The notes below the pieces were generated by a model that was not told the origin of the DNA, did no database searches, and saw only the letters and a list, made by a program, of their open reading frames with translations. The translations under genes were made by a program, and so were the position numbers. From Streptomyces sp. NBC_01232 (GTDB lineage: Bacteria; Actinomycetota; Actinomycetes; Streptomycetales; Streptomycetaceae): a stretch of DNA of 64,000 bases. The DNA is taken from positions 1-64,000 of the forward strand of contig NZ_CP108519.1 of NCBI RefSeq assembly GCF_035989885.1. Direction: 5' to 3'. Positions 39,364 through 48,099 of the stretch are shown in pieces. Numbering within the stretch: position 1 is the stretch's first letter; the number at the start of each line of letters is the position of its first letter.

Positions 39364-41220
39364 GTGACGACGCATCACACGCTGCACGACCTGACCCGGC
39401 CGGCCGTGCCGCTGGCTCCGCCCGGACCGGCCGCCGCTCCACCTGGGACGGGCGGTGCTCCGGCTCCGCACCGAAGGGGGGAAGATGCCGGGATGAACGA
39501 GACGCTGACGCACGGCCAGAACATGGGCCAGGGGGTGGCCGTGGCCGGGGCCACTCCGGTGACGACCGGGGCCGCTCCGGCCACACGGCCAGGCGCTCCG
39601 GCTCGACCGGAGGGCGCTCCACCCCCGCCGCGCAAGGGCGGCCAGGGTCGGCCTGGGGTGCCCGGCCAGCCGGTGGCCGTGGCCCCGGCCGCCGGCGAGG
39701 TGGCCCCGGCCGCAGTGGCCGCCCCCCAGGCCGGGAACACGGTGGTTCGCCGCGGGGCCCGGTGGCTCGCGGCGGCCGCCCTGATCGGCATGATCCCGGT
39801 CACGATCATCGGGTTCGCAGCCTCGTACAGCACCCTGGCCGCGATGGCTGAGGCGGCCGGATTCGCCCCGTGGCTGGCCCCGTGGATCCCGGTCGGTATC
39901 GACGGCGCGATCATCGGGTTCCTCGCGCTGGACCTGTACCTGACGGGCCGCCGCATCCCCTGGCCGCTCCTGCGGTTCGGCGCCCACGCCATGACCGCGG
40001 CCACGGTGGTCATCAACGCCGCCGGGGGCACCGTCGTGAAAGCCGCCGCCGAAGGCGCCGAGGTGGCAGGCCCGGTACGCGTGCTGTGGCATGCACTGAT
40101 GCCGGTCCTGTTCGTGGTCGGCGTGGAGGGCGCCCGGCGCCTGATCGTGCACGCCGCGCAGCTCGAGGACGGCACGGCCAGCGACCGGGTCCCGCTGCAC
40201 CGGTGGGTGCTCTCCCCGATCCGTACCGGCCGGCTGTACCGGCGGATGCGGCTGGCCGTGGTGCGCAGCTACCCGGAGATGGTGGAGCGGGAGCAGGCAC
40301 TGGAGGGCTACCGGGTGTGGCTGACCCAGGAGCTGGGTGGGGACCTGTCGAAGGCGACCGAGGTGCAGCTGCTCCCGATGACGATGGCGCCCCGCGGGTA
40401 CACCGTGGAGGAGGCCCTGGCTCTCCCGGCGAAGTGGAAGGACGAGGCGGCGGAGCGGGCCCGCGCCGAGGCGGAGCGCGAGCGTGTGGAGGCGGAGCGC
40501 CTGCGCCGGCAGGCCAAGGAGGACAGGCTGCGGGAGCTGGAGGACGTCTCCGACATCAAGGTCGCCGAGCACCAGCAGGCAGTCCGGACGGAGACGGCGG
40601 CCGCGGACGCGGAGGCTGCGAAGGCGGAGGCGGAGTCGGCGGCGCAGGCGGCCAAAGTGGCGGCGGAGCACCGCCGTCGGGCGGCGGAGCGGCAGTCCCT
40701 GGCGGAGGCCCAGGCGCTCGAGTCGGCGGAGGCGGCGGCCGCTCGCCGGAAGATGTCCGAGGACAAGGCGGAGGCGGAGCGGGCCGAGGCAGAGGCGGAG
40801 CGACAGCGCGCGGAGAAGGAGAAGGCGATCGCCGAAGCGGCACGGCAGCGGGCGGCGGCCGCACATCACGCGGAGGCCGAGGTGCGGGCTAACGCCGAAA
40901 AGAAGGCCGCGGAGCAGGCGGTTGCCGAGGCCGCGCGCGCGGTCGAGGCCGCCCGGTACGAGACAGCAATGGTCGAGGCACGCGCCCAGCAGGCCGAGGA
41001 CTACGCACGGCTGACCCCGCGCGAGCGCTCCGAGCGCCAAGTGGCCCGGATGATTCTTGCCGCCGGGGGCGACCCCGAAGCGGTACCTCTCAGCACGATC
41101 ATGGACGTGCTCAACGTGAAGCAGACCGCGGCAGGCGACATCCGGAAGGCGGCCCTGGACAAGCTGGACGGTGGCTACCGGCCGACCGAGTTGGAGACCT
41201 TGCTGGACGTCCGGGCCTGA
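39364..41220 (+). CDS. DUF2637 membrane protein with long coiled coil (SpdB2-type)
   Basis: A 618-residue protein. GTG start with GGAGG upstream. A Pro/Ala-rich N-terminal 120 residues precede the DUF2637 domain with four hydrophobic helices (WLAAAALIGMIPVTIIGFAA, APWLAPWIPVGIDGAIIGFL, LRFGAHAMTAATVVINAAGG, VLWHALMPVLFVVGVEG). A long charged Ala/Glu/Arg coiled coil follows, about residues 355-550, and a C-terminal HTH-like piece (LSTIMDVLNVKQTAAGDIRK). DUF2637 proteins are standard partners of TraB on Streptomyces plasmids and are implicated in spread. The terminator at 41231 follows. Confidence 0.82.
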   Translation: MTTHHTLHDLTRPAVPLAPPGPAAAPPGTGGAPAPHRRGEDAGMNETLTHGQNMGQGVAVAGATPVTTGAAPATRPGAPARPEGAPPPPRKGGQGRPGVPGQPVAVAPAAGEVAPAAVAAPQAGNTVVRRGARWLAAAALIGMIPVTIIGFAASYSTLAAMAEAAGFAPWLAPWIPVGIDGAIIGFLALDLYLTGRRIPWPLLRFGAHAMTAATVVINAAGGTVVKAAAEGAEVAGPVRVLWHALMPVLFVVGVEGARRLIVHAAQLEDGTASDRVPLHRWVLSPIRTGRLYRRMRLAVVRSYPEMVEREQALEGYRVWLTQELGGDLSKATEVQLLPMTMAPRGYTVEEALALPAKWKDEAAERARAEAERERVEAERLRRQAKEDRLRELEDVSDIKVAEHQQAVRTETAAADAEAAKAEAESAAQAAKVAAEHRRRAAERQSLAEAQALESAEAAAARRKMSEDKAEAERAEAEAERQRAEKEKAIAEAARQRAAAAHHAEAEVRANAEKKAAEQAVAEAARAVEAARYETAMVEARAQQAEDYARLTPRERSERQVARMILAAGGDPEAVPLSTIMDVLNVKQTAAGDIRKAALDKLDGGYRPTELETLLDVRA

Positions 41221-41230
41221 CCCGGCATAC

Positions 41231-41270
41231 GGCGGCGGCCGGTACCTGAAAGCAGGTACCAGCCGCCGCG
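41231..41270. terminator. Bidirectional hairpin between convergent genes
   Basis: GGTACCTG-AAAG-CAGGTACC extended by GCGGCGGC/GCCGCCGC arms, 11 bases after the DUF2637 stop and 11 bases before the stop of the convergent HTH gene. Confidence 0.7.
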
Positions 41271-41280
41271 GTCCATCGCG

Positions 41281-41823
41281 TCAGGTCTGCCCGCCCCACG
41301 ACCGCTTGCGGGGCTCAGACTCCGCCTCGCCCAGGTCGCCCTGGGCCTGGCCGGGAACAGCCGGCCCGCCCGGCGGAGCCAGCGCAGGCCGCGCCGGAGC
41401 GGGAGCCAGCGCTGCCACCGCCCGCTGCAGGTCCGCGATGTGCTCACCGCGCGCCACGAGCTCGCGGCGCAGGTGCTCGGCCTCGGCCTCCGCCAGCTTC
41501 TGCCCGAAACGGGCCTCGGCCAGCGCAAGCGCGTGCTCCGCGTTCAACCGAGCCAACTCCGCCCGCAGTACGGCCGCGTCCTGACCCTCGCCGTGGGCCG
41601 GCGCGGCGGGGCCGACCGGGCCCGGGGCGGCCTGGTCGGGCGGTGCGGGGGCGTTGAGTCGGAAACCCGCTGCCAGGAGGTCGTCCACCGGGACCATCCA
41701 GCCGCGCTCGGGGTCCTGGACGGAACCGGGCAGGTCACCCGCCTCACGGCGGCGGCGGATCGTGGAGCGGCTGACGCCGCACGCGGCGGCGGCCTCCCGC
41801 TGGGTCAGCATCGGGCGCGTCAT
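41281..41823 (-). CDS. Helix-turn-helix protein with coiled coil
   Basis: A 180-residue protein starting MTRPMLTQREAAAACGVSRS. The N-terminal MerR/excisionase-like HTH (REAAAACGVSRSTIRRRREA, GDLPGSVQDPERGWMVPVDD) is followed by a Pro/Ala-rich linker and a coiled coil (LARLNAEHALALAEARFGQK, LAEAEAEHLRRELVARGEHI). GAGAGG precedes the ATG at 41823. Similar HTH-coiled-coil proteins occur downstream of transfer operons in Streptomyces plasmids and are thought to regulate them or bind centromeric DNA. Target unknown. Confidence 0.72.
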   Translation of the reverse strand: MTRPMLTQREAAAACGVSRSTIRRRREAGDLPGSVQDPERGWMVPVDDLLAAGFRLNAPAPPDQAAPGPVGPAAPAHGEGQDAAVLRAELARLNAEHALALAEARFGQKLAEAEAEHLRRELVARGEHIADLQRAVAALAPAPARPALAPPGGPAVPGQAQGDLGEAESEPRKRSWGGQT

Positions 41824-41984
41824 AAGCACATCCTCTCCGGCAACGCCGCTCCCTCACACCACCACCCCCGCCGGACCTGTCGGACCGGCCGCGGCGCTGT
41901 CCCCGTAGGTTGTGGCCGGTCAGCCGTCTCTGCACCGCCATCGGCCCATGCGGAGCCGGGGCACGCCTCTCCGGCCCGTTGGTG

Positions 41985-44384
41985 TCAGCCGAACGGTGCC
42001 ACCCACAGTTGGGTGGTGCTGTCGCGGGGGGTGGCAAGGACGGTGGCAAGGATGGTGTTGTCGCAGGAGAACGCCACCGCGGAGACTGTGCCGGTTTGTC
42101 CGGTGAGGGGGTCGCCGACGGGCTGGCCGGTGACCGGATCCCACAGCCGAACCGTGCCGTCGGCACCCGCGGAGGCGAGAAGACGACCGTCGGAGGAGAA
42201 CGCCACTGCGGAGGCTGGTCCGGTGTGTCCGGTGAGGGGGTCGCCAACGGGCTGGCGGGTTACCGGGTCCCACAGCCGAACCCTGCCGTCCCTGCTGGCG
42301 GAGGCGAGGAGGCAGCCGTCGGGGGAGAACGCCACCGCGGAGACTGTGCCGGTGTGTCCGGTGAGGGGGTCGCCGACGGGCTGGCCGCTGACCGGGTCCC
42401 ACAGCCGAACCGTGCCGTCGGCACCCGCGGAGGCGAGAAGGCCACCGTCGGGGGAGAACGCCACTGCGGAGACTGGTCCGGTGTGTCCGGTGAGGGGGTC
42501 GCCGACGGGCTGGCCGCTGACCGGGTCCCACAGCCGAACCGTGCCGTCGGCACCCGCGGAGGCGAGAAGGCGGCCGTCGGGGGAGAACGCCACTGCGGAG
42601 ACTGGTCCGGTGTGTTCGGTGAGGGGGGCGCCGACGGGCCAGCGGGTTACCGGGTCCCACAGCAGAACCCTGCCGTCCCTGCTGGCGGAGGCGAGGAGGC
42701 GGCCGTCGGGGGAGAACGCCACTGCGGAGACTGGTCCGGTGTGTCCGGTGAGGGGGGCGCCGACGGGCCAGCGGGTTACCGGGTCCCACAGCAGAACCCT
42801 GCCGTCGTCGTGCGCAGAGGCAAGGATGGTGCCGTCGGGAGAGAAGGACACCGCGATGGCCCGGCTGCCCGCCTTGAGACCGGGCAGCATCACCGGATGC
42901 CCCTGTCGTACGGCGTGCAGCACGGCCCGTTCCGCGAGGCAAGCGTCCGATGGTAGTGGCTGCCGGACTTCCTGCTCGTACAGCCTTACCGTGCCGGTAG
43001 TACCGGCGGTGACGAGGAGGCGGCCGTCAGGCGAGAACGCCACCGTATTGACCAGCTTGAGGTGGTCGGGGAGGGGGTCGCCGACGGGCAAGCCGGTGAC
43101 CGGGTCCCACAGCCGGACGAGGCCGACCCTGCCAACCCTGCCTTCCCCGCCGGCCGTGACGAGGAGGCGGCCGTTGGGGGAGAACGCCACTGCGGAGAGT
43201 GCGTCGGTGTGTTCGGTGAGGGGTTTGCCGACGGTACGGCGGGTGATCGGGTCCCACAGCCGAACCGTGCCGTCGGCACCCGCGGAGGCGAGAAGGCGGC
43301 CGTCGGGGGAGAACGCCACCGCGCGGGCCCTGCTGGTGTGTCCGGTGAGGGGTTTGCCGACGGTACGGCGGGTGACCGGGTCCCACAGCCGAACCGTGCC
43401 GTCGGCACCCGCGGAGGCGAGAAGGCGGCCGTCGGGGGAGAACGCCACTGCGGAGACTGTGCCGGTGTGTCCGGTGAGGGGTTCGCCGACGGGTCGGCGG
43501 GTGACCGGGTCCCACAGCCGAACCGTGCCGTCGGCACCCGCGGAGGCGAGAAGGCGGCCGTCGGGGGAGAACGCCACTGCGGAGACTGTGCTGGTGTGTT
43601 CGGTGAGGGGTTCGCCGACGGGTCGGCGGGTGACCGGGTCCCACAGCCGAACCGTGCCGTCGGCACCCGCGGAGGCGAGAAGGCGGCCGTCGGGAGAGAA
43701 CGCCACCGCGCGGGCCCTGCTGGTGTGTCCGGTGAGGGGTTCGCCGACGGGTCGGCGGGTGACCGGGTCCCACAGCCGAACCGTGCCGTCGGCACCCGCG
43801 GAGGCGAGAAGGCGGCCGTCGGGAGAGAACGCCACCGCGAGGACCGCCATGCCGTGGGCGAAGGACGACTGGTACCTGACATGTGGCCCAACTTCCCGCG
43901 AGTCCAAGGCGGGTACGGCCAGCTCCAGCTCCCTGCCAGTCGACTCGGGCACGGAAGGAGCCAGCGACACATTACTCTCCACGGTCTGGACGCCGGAACC
44001 AGGCGATGACGGTGCTGCGACTTTCCGACGGCGTGCCTGCTTCGCCGTGGCGATGGCCATCCAACGTTCGTACCACTCGTCCAACTTGGGATCCGCGTAC
44101 GCCGGCGGATCGCACTCCCTGCCGTACTTGTCCCACGACAAAAGAGTCCGGACAAGCCACATCAGCCTGTCCTGACCCAGATAGCCGCCACTGAAAGCGG
44201 CGCTCTGCGTAGCGGGCGGCAAGGACACCTTCTCGTCGGCGAACAGCTTCTTGGCACGGGCCTCGATCGTCCGTAACGACGGATTGCCCCGCTGCACCTT
44301 CAGCCGCGTCAGGCACTGCGCCTGCTCCTGCAACAGCTCCTCGTACGTGCCCGCGCCGCCTGCCGCCCCGCGCTGCTCCGCCAT
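41985..44384 (-). CDS. WD40-repeat protein with 14 repeats
   Basis: A 799-residue protein. The N-terminal 110 residues (TYEELLQEQAQCLTRLKVQR, KLDEWYERWMAIATAKQARR) resemble an effector-associated helical domain seen in Streptomyces repeat proteins. Residues about 190-799 hold 14 WD40 units of 43 residues (AVAFSPDGRLLASAGADGTV, RLWDPVTRRPVG), enough for two seven-bladed propellers. The DNA repeats are nearly identical between units. No catalytic domain is visible, so the protein is a scaffold or regulator. Start ATG at 44384; an in-frame ATG further up at 44510 adds unlikely residues. Confidence 0.88.
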   Translation of the reverse strand: MAEQRGAAGGAGTYEELLQEQAQCLTRLKVQRGNPSLRTIEARAKKLFADEKVSLPPATQSAAFSGGYLGQDRLMWLVRTLLSWDKYGRECDPPAYADPKLDEWYERWMAIATAKQARRRKVAAPSSPGSGVQTVESNVSLAPSVPESTGRELELAVPALDSREVGPHVRYQSSFAHGMAVLAVAFSPDGRLLASAGADGTVRLWDPVTRRPVGEPLTGHTSRARAVAFSPDGRLLASAGADGTVRLWDPVTRRPVGEPLTEHTSTVSAVAFSPDGRLLASAGADGTVRLWDPVTRRPVGEPLTGHTGTVSAVAFSPDGRLLASAGADGTVRLWDPVTRRTVGKPLTGHTSRARAVAFSPDGRLLASAGADGTVRLWDPITRRTVGKPLTEHTDALSAVAFSPNGRLLVTAGGEGRVGRVGLVRLWDPVTGLPVGDPLPDHLKLVNTVAFSPDGRLLVTAGTTGTVRLYEQEVRQPLPSDACLAERAVLHAVRQGHPVMLPGLKAGSRAIAVSFSPDGTILASAHDDGRVLLWDPVTRWPVGAPLTGHTGPVSAVAFSPDGRLLASASRDGRVLLWDPVTRWPVGAPLTEHTGPVSAVAFSPDGRLLASAGADGTVRLWDPVSGQPVGDPLTGHTGPVSAVAFSPDGGLLASAGADGTVRLWDPVSGQPVGDPLTGHTGTVSAVAFSPDGCLLASASRDGRVRLWDPVTRQPVGDPLTGHTGPASAVAFSSDGRLLASAGADGTVRLWDPVTGQPVGDPLTGQTGTVSAVAFSCDNTILATVLATPRDSTTQLWVAPFG

Positions 44385-44461
44385 CCCCGCCCCCACTGCT
44401 CTGTGGGAAGCCACGCTAGAGCCCCAGCGCGGCACAACACCGAACTTCACCGAACTTCCCG

Positions 44462-44562
44462 GAACAACCCCGAACGGCGATGAGCGAGCGCAATGCGTTC
44501 GGTCGCACACGGCCGCTGTACGGCGATGCCATCCAGCTGATCAGAATTCTCCGGGGTTGTTC
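44462..44562. promoter_or_regulatory. Inverted repeat between divergent genes
   Basis: GAACAACCCCG (44462-44472) and its inverted copy CGGGGTTGTTC (44552-44562) lie between the WD40 gene and the small membrane gene at 44604, along with two CCGAACTT boxes at 44440-44456. A shared regulator is possible. Confidence 0.4.
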
Positions 44563-44603
44563 GATATGCCCAGGTCACAGCCCTGGAGTCGCACATTCGA
44601 GAC

Positions 44604-44831
44604 ATGACCACGGATCAGAACTCGCAGCCCACCACCGGATCACCCGACGAGGCTGCCGCCCAGCCGTTCCTGTCCCTGCACACCACCGTCGTACTGCTCA
44701 CCGCCCTCGTGATCGGCCTCGTTATGGGCGGGCTCACCTTCCTCACCGGCACCTCCGCAGCGGCCGCCCTCATCGTGGGACTGACCGGCACCGGTGTCAG
44801 CACACCCGTCCTGCGCAGCCTCATCCGTTAA
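44604..44831 (+). CDS. Small membrane protein
   Basis: A 75-residue protein with a 25-residue soluble start (MTTDQNSQPTTGSPDEAAAQ) and a hydrophobic section that probably forms two helices (TTVVLLTALVIGLVMGGLTF, AAAALIVGLTGTGVSTPVLR). The frame continues after the TAA with a readable sequence (RSDVVASAVAAMLTDHDPAV), so the stop may be a recent mutation in a longer gene. Divergent from the WD40 gene. Function unknown. Confidence 0.6.
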   Translation: MTTDQNSQPTTGSPDEAAAQPFLSLHTTVVLLTALVIGLVMGGLTFLTGTSAAAALIVGLTGTGVSTPVLRSLIR

Positions 44832-45232
44832 AGGTCGGATGTCGTCGCCTCCGCCGTCGCGGCCATGCTCACCGACCACGACCCCGCCGTGGTTACCTCC
44901 ACGTGGACCGGGGCCCGTGCTCCGCCGCCCCGCACCCCAGAGCTGGCCGCCCACCAGCACAACCAGGCCCCCCCGGGGCCGCCCTCATCGAAGGGCGGCC
45001 CCGGGGGCCTTCTTGCGTTTCTGGAGCACTTCAGCCCGACCGGCCTCACCTCTGGTCAAAGGCCCACATGGGGGAGCAGCAGTGCTGTGACGGACGGCAA
45101 CCCCGCGAATTTCCTGCACTTCGCGAGAGACGTCGTGGGCTCCTTTAGATGCGGCACCGCCCCGGATCCACGCGGTCGGGCTGCACTGCCGGGAACACCC
45201 GGCAGCAGGACCTCACGAAAGGGACCACGTAC
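44832..45232. other. Intergenic region with strong terminator
   Basis: No independent gene. The frame of the preceding gene stays open after its TAA, as noted there. The terminator at 44966 and a small hairpin CTGCCGGG-AACA-CCCGGCAG at 45186-45205 are the only clear signals. Confidence 0.45.
44966..45008 (+). terminator. Rho-independent-type terminator
   Basis: GGCCCCC..GGGGCCGCCC / GGGCGGCCCCGGGGGCC with an 8-base loop, followed by TTCTT. It probably ends the transcript of the 44604 gene. Confidence 0.75.
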
Positions 45233-45361
45233 GTGAACACTCACCCCGGAGGAGGCGCCGGCCCGCGCCTGTCCGTGCTGCTCGTGGTGGCGGCCGCCGC
45301 CGTTGCAGCCGCGCAGAGCGAGGCGTGGGCGACCTGGGGGGGGTCCTTCATTACGCCGTAA
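45233..45361 (+). CDS. Very small hydrophobic protein
   Basis: A 42-residue product from a GTG at 45233 with AAAGGGA upstream: MNTHPGGGAGPRLSVLLVVA, AAAVAAAQSEAW, ending TWGGSFITP. It is a likely single membrane helix or secreted peptide. Its TAA stop lies inside the first parS-like palindrome, so translation ends within the partition site. Reality uncertain. Confidence 0.35.
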   Translation: MNTHPGGGAGPRLSVLLVVAAAAVAAAQSEAWATWGGSFITP

Positions 45362-45379
45362 TGAAGGACCCCCCCAGGT
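45332..45379. repeat. parS: parS-like site 1 inside a long palindrome
   Basis: CATTACGCCGTAATG (45349-45363) sits at the centre of a near-perfect inverted repeat with arms of about 23 bp (ACCTGGGGGG...GTCCTT / AAGGAC...CCCCAGGT, one extra G on the left). It lies just downstream of parB and probably doubles as its terminator. Confidence 0.75.
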
Positions 45380-45392
45380 GGTGCGGAGACGG

Positions 45393-46496
45393 CTATGCCA
45401 ACAGCTCGGCCAGCTGCTGTCGATATTCGGGGCTTGTGCTGGCCCGCAGTTCTTCGGCGAAAACCTCTGGGCCGCCGACCAGTTCGATGTAGCGGGCGAT
45501 CGCCCGGTCTCGCTGATTGTGTTGGGTCAGCTTGCTGAACGCGATGTCCATGGCGGCGGCGCCATCGGCCCACGGCATCTTTACAGGCGCTGGCATGGGT
45601 ACTGGGCCACGGGCAGCCGGCACGCCGTCCGTGCCGGGGCCTGTATCGATGGCCTTGGGGTCGGCGGTCTTCATTACGGCGTAATGGGACCGGTCGGGCT
45701 CGCCAGCTGCGGGGAACTCCGGCTCATCCTCTGCGGCGCTCGGCGTGGGCTCCGGGCGTGTGGGGGCCGGTACTCGCTTCTTGGCTGCCGCCTTCTGTTC
45801 CTTGAGGAGTTCGAGGTGTGCGGCTTGCTCCTCCGGCTTCTTGTTTCCGACCCTGCGGAGAAGTTCTGCGGGCTCTTCGCCGGCTACCAGCTTGCTCTGG
45901 AGCTCGGGGGTCAGCCCGAGGAGGGCCAGACGTTGCGAGACCCAGCCTTGTGAGCGGTGGAGTCGGGCTGCCAGCGCTTCTTGAGTGCCAGCGCTCTGCA
46001 GGAGTTGCTGAAGTACGCGGGCTTCGTCGAGAGGCTCGAGGTCCTGGCGGTGGATGTTCGCGACAAGTGAGGATTCGAGGATCTCATCGGCGGTGTTGCC
46101 AAGGTCTTCGTCAAGCATGACCTTGATGTCGCTCAGGTCGGCCTCACGTGCTGCTGCCAGGCGGGAGTTGCCGTCGATGACGACGTACTCGGCGCCTTCG
46201 TCCAGATCCTCGGCCCGGTCCGGGTTGGCTTCGAGGTAGGAGAAGCGCGACATGATCGTGATCGCTTGCTTCTGGCCGTGGTCACGAAGGCTGGCTGCGA
46301 GGTCGCGAAGGTCCCCGAGCGTCGTGCGGGGGTTGGCCGGGTTCAGGCTGATAAGACTCACCGGGAGTTTGACCGGAGGGAGCGCGCCTTCGGTCGGCGC
46401 GCTGGTGGCCGCGTCGATGGCCTGGCGCCGGGCGCTGACGTTCTGCGTCTGCGTGAACGAAGCGCCCTTACCCAGTCGTGATGCCTTGCTGCTCAT
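45393..46496 (-). CDS. parB: ParB-family partition protein
   Basis: A 367-residue centromere-binding protein. The N-terminal ParB/sulfiredoxin domain runs from VSLISLNPANPRTTLGDLRD (near residue 47) through YVVIDGNSRLAAAREADLSD and LVANIHRQDLEPLDEARVLQ. The HTH EALAARLHRSQGWVSQRLAL (about 175-195) is followed by a linker and C-terminal dimerisation region. It starts at the ATG overlapping the parA stop (ATGA at 46493). One parS-like palindrome (45672) lies inside its own coding sequence, encoding HYAVM. Confidence 0.9.
   Translation of the reverse strand: MSSKASRLGKGASFTQTQNVSARRQAIDAATSAPTEGALPPVKLPVSLISLNPANPRTTLGDLRDLAASLRDHGQKQAITIMSRFSYLEANPDRAEDLDEGAEYVVIDGNSRLAAAREADLSDIKVMLDEDLGNTADEILESSLVANIHRQDLEPLDEARVLQQLLQSAGTQEALAARLHRSQGWVSQRLALLGLTPELQSKLVAGEEPAELLRRVGNKKPEEQAAHLELLKEQKAAAKKRVPAPTRPEPTPSAAEDEPEFPAAGEPDRSHYAVMKTADPKAIDTGPGTDGVPAARGPVPMPAPVKMPWADGAAAMDIAFSKLTQHNQRDRAIARYIELVGGPEVFAEELRASTSPEYRQQLAELLA
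45672..45686. repeat. parS: parS-like site 2, inside parB
   Basis: CATTACGGCGTAATG, a perfect 7-bp dyad, inside parB. The same sequence occurs at 47800 and, with a changed central base, at 45349. Confidence 0.75.
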
Positions 46497-47734
46497 GCGA
46501 TCTCCCGTGCGAGCGCGCGCAGGGCGACGGCCTGCGTGCACTGAGGTGCGTAGGCGAGCAGAGGCTGCTTCACGCGCACTGCTTCCTTCTGTTCTTTCAG
46601 GTCGCCGATGAGTCCGACGACGCGTGGGTTCCTTATGGCCATCCAGCTCTCCAGCGAGGAGGTGGCGATGTATCCGCGGCGGGCGTCGTAGTGGTTGACC
46701 ACGATGCCCAGGTAGTCCAGTTCGAGGTGCATGTCCGAGCGCAGGTCGTCGATCTGGCTGGTCAGCAGGCCGTAAGCGTCCGCGGAGCTGTCTTCTGCTT
46801 GGACCACTACGAGGATGCCGGAGTTGCCAGGTGCCTCGGAGTCGCGGCGGCGGCCGTAGTAGGCGGCCGCGTCCATGCTGAGCCCGAGGCTTGGGGGGCA
46901 GTCGATGAGGATGACGTCGTAGTCCGACTCGACGGGGGACAGGGCTCGTTCGAGTGCGGCCTCCCGGGCGCGTACGCCGGAGAGCTTCACGTCGAGGAGG
47001 AACGCGTCCGTGCAGGAGGGCAGCAGGTGCAGCCGGTCACCGAAGCGTTCGTCGGCGACAGTGACGATGAGGTCCTTGAGCTTTCCATGTGAGTCCCCGC
47101 CCATGTGCTTGGTGAGGCTGTCGCCGTCCAGGGGCAGAAGGTCATGTCCCAGCTGCTTGGTGAGGTGTCCCTGGGGGTCGAAGTCGACCAAGAGGACACG
47201 AAGGCCGAGTCCGGGGAGGTCCTCCAACTCCAAGGGGGTGGCATCCGGGTCCGCCTCGGCGAGGGCATGCGCGAAGTGCTTGGACACCCCGACGGGGTGC
47301 AGGGTGTCGGGGTCCTCTGCCATCGCCTCGGCGGCACCGGCGGCCACCGCGGTCTTGCCCACACCTCCCTTCTGGTTGCAGACGACGATGCGTCGTACGA
47401 CCGAGGGGCGCTGCACGCCTGGGGCTGGGTGCGTCTCCAGCCACAAAGACACCGACTGCGCAAGTCCCTGGATGAGGGAAACGCCCCGATGGGTGCAATC
47501 GGCTCGGAATGCATCCCACTGGCCCTCCGGCAGCCATGTCGAGAAAGACTTGGCGCCAGCGGTGTCGACGGGGGAGAGGTTGGACCCGAGGCCGCGCCAG
47601 GCGGTGACCCCCTCTTCCACCGCGTGCTGGATGTCGATGCGGAGCTGAGCGGTGCGGACCTTCAGCTGTTGCTGCAGAGAAGGGGGCAGCTTGGAGACGA
47701 CTTTCTCCCGATCCCCCGATGGCGTCGATGACAT
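46493..47734 (-). CDS. parA: ParA-family partition ATPase
   Basis: A 413-residue Walker-type ATPase. An N-terminal extension of about 110 residues with DNA-binding character (KLPPSLQQQLKVRTAQLRID) precedes the ATPase: deviant Walker A CNQKGGVGKTAVAAG (120-134), A' motif VLLVDFDPQGHLTKQLG, Walker B DVILIDCPPSLGLSMDAAAY and the VVNHYDARRG region. N-terminal HTH-containing ParA proteins (type Ia) usually repress their own operon. Its stop overlaps the parB start. The parS-like site at 47800 lies in its upstream region. Confidence 0.92.
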   Translation of the reverse strand: MSSTPSGDREKVVSKLPPSLQQQLKVRTAQLRIDIQHAVEEGVTAWRGLGSNLSPVDTAGAKSFSTWLPEGQWDAFRADCTHRGVSLIQGLAQSVSLWLETHPAPGVQRPSVVRRIVVCNQKGGVGKTAVAAGAAEAMAEDPDTLHPVGVSKHFAHALAEADPDATPLELEDLPGLGLRVLLVDFDPQGHLTKQLGHDLLPLDGDSLTKHMGGDSHGKLKDLIVTVADERFGDRLHLLPSCTDAFLLDVKLSGVRAREAALERALSPVESDYDVILIDCPPSLGLSMDAAAYYGRRRDSEAPGNSGILVVVQAEDSSADAYGLLTSQIDDLRSDMHLELDYLGIVVNHYDARRGYIATSSLESWMAIRNPRVVGLIGDLKEQKEAVRVKQPLLAYAPQCTQAVALRALAREIA

Positions 47735-47799
47735 GATGACACCTTACTAACATTCAAGATCAATTTCATGCATGGCGCGTTACCTTGGATGGCCAGTCT

Positions 47800-47814
47800 C
47801 ATTACGGCGTAATG
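47800..47814. repeat. parS: parS-like site 3, upstream of parA
   Basis: CATTACGGCGTAATG, identical to the copy at 45672, 66 bp upstream of the parA start; it may also serve in autoregulation. Confidence 0.75.
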
Positions 47815-48099
47815 GAGCCGTGCTCGGGATGCGGAGACAGAACCGCACAAACCGACAGCGACCGCACCGCGATCCGCACGCCGACAGAGCTGCAGCCGAC
47901 CACCAGCGGTAGGCGCCCCGCCAGATCGAGGCGCACGGGAGTGTGTACCCCCACGCGGTGATGGCTGACCGGAATTTGGCCGTAAAACCGAACCGCTAAG
48001 AAAGCCCAATATTGCGCCGCATGATAGGCGCACGTCTCGACCGCGCCGACCGCGCCGACATGCTGCGGGCGCTGCTCTGGGTGAGCGAAGTCCGCATAG

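Noticed and set aside
42041..43850. CRISPR-like regular repeats
   Set aside because: The 129-bp periodicity encodes WD40 units in frame; there are no short repeats with unique spacers.
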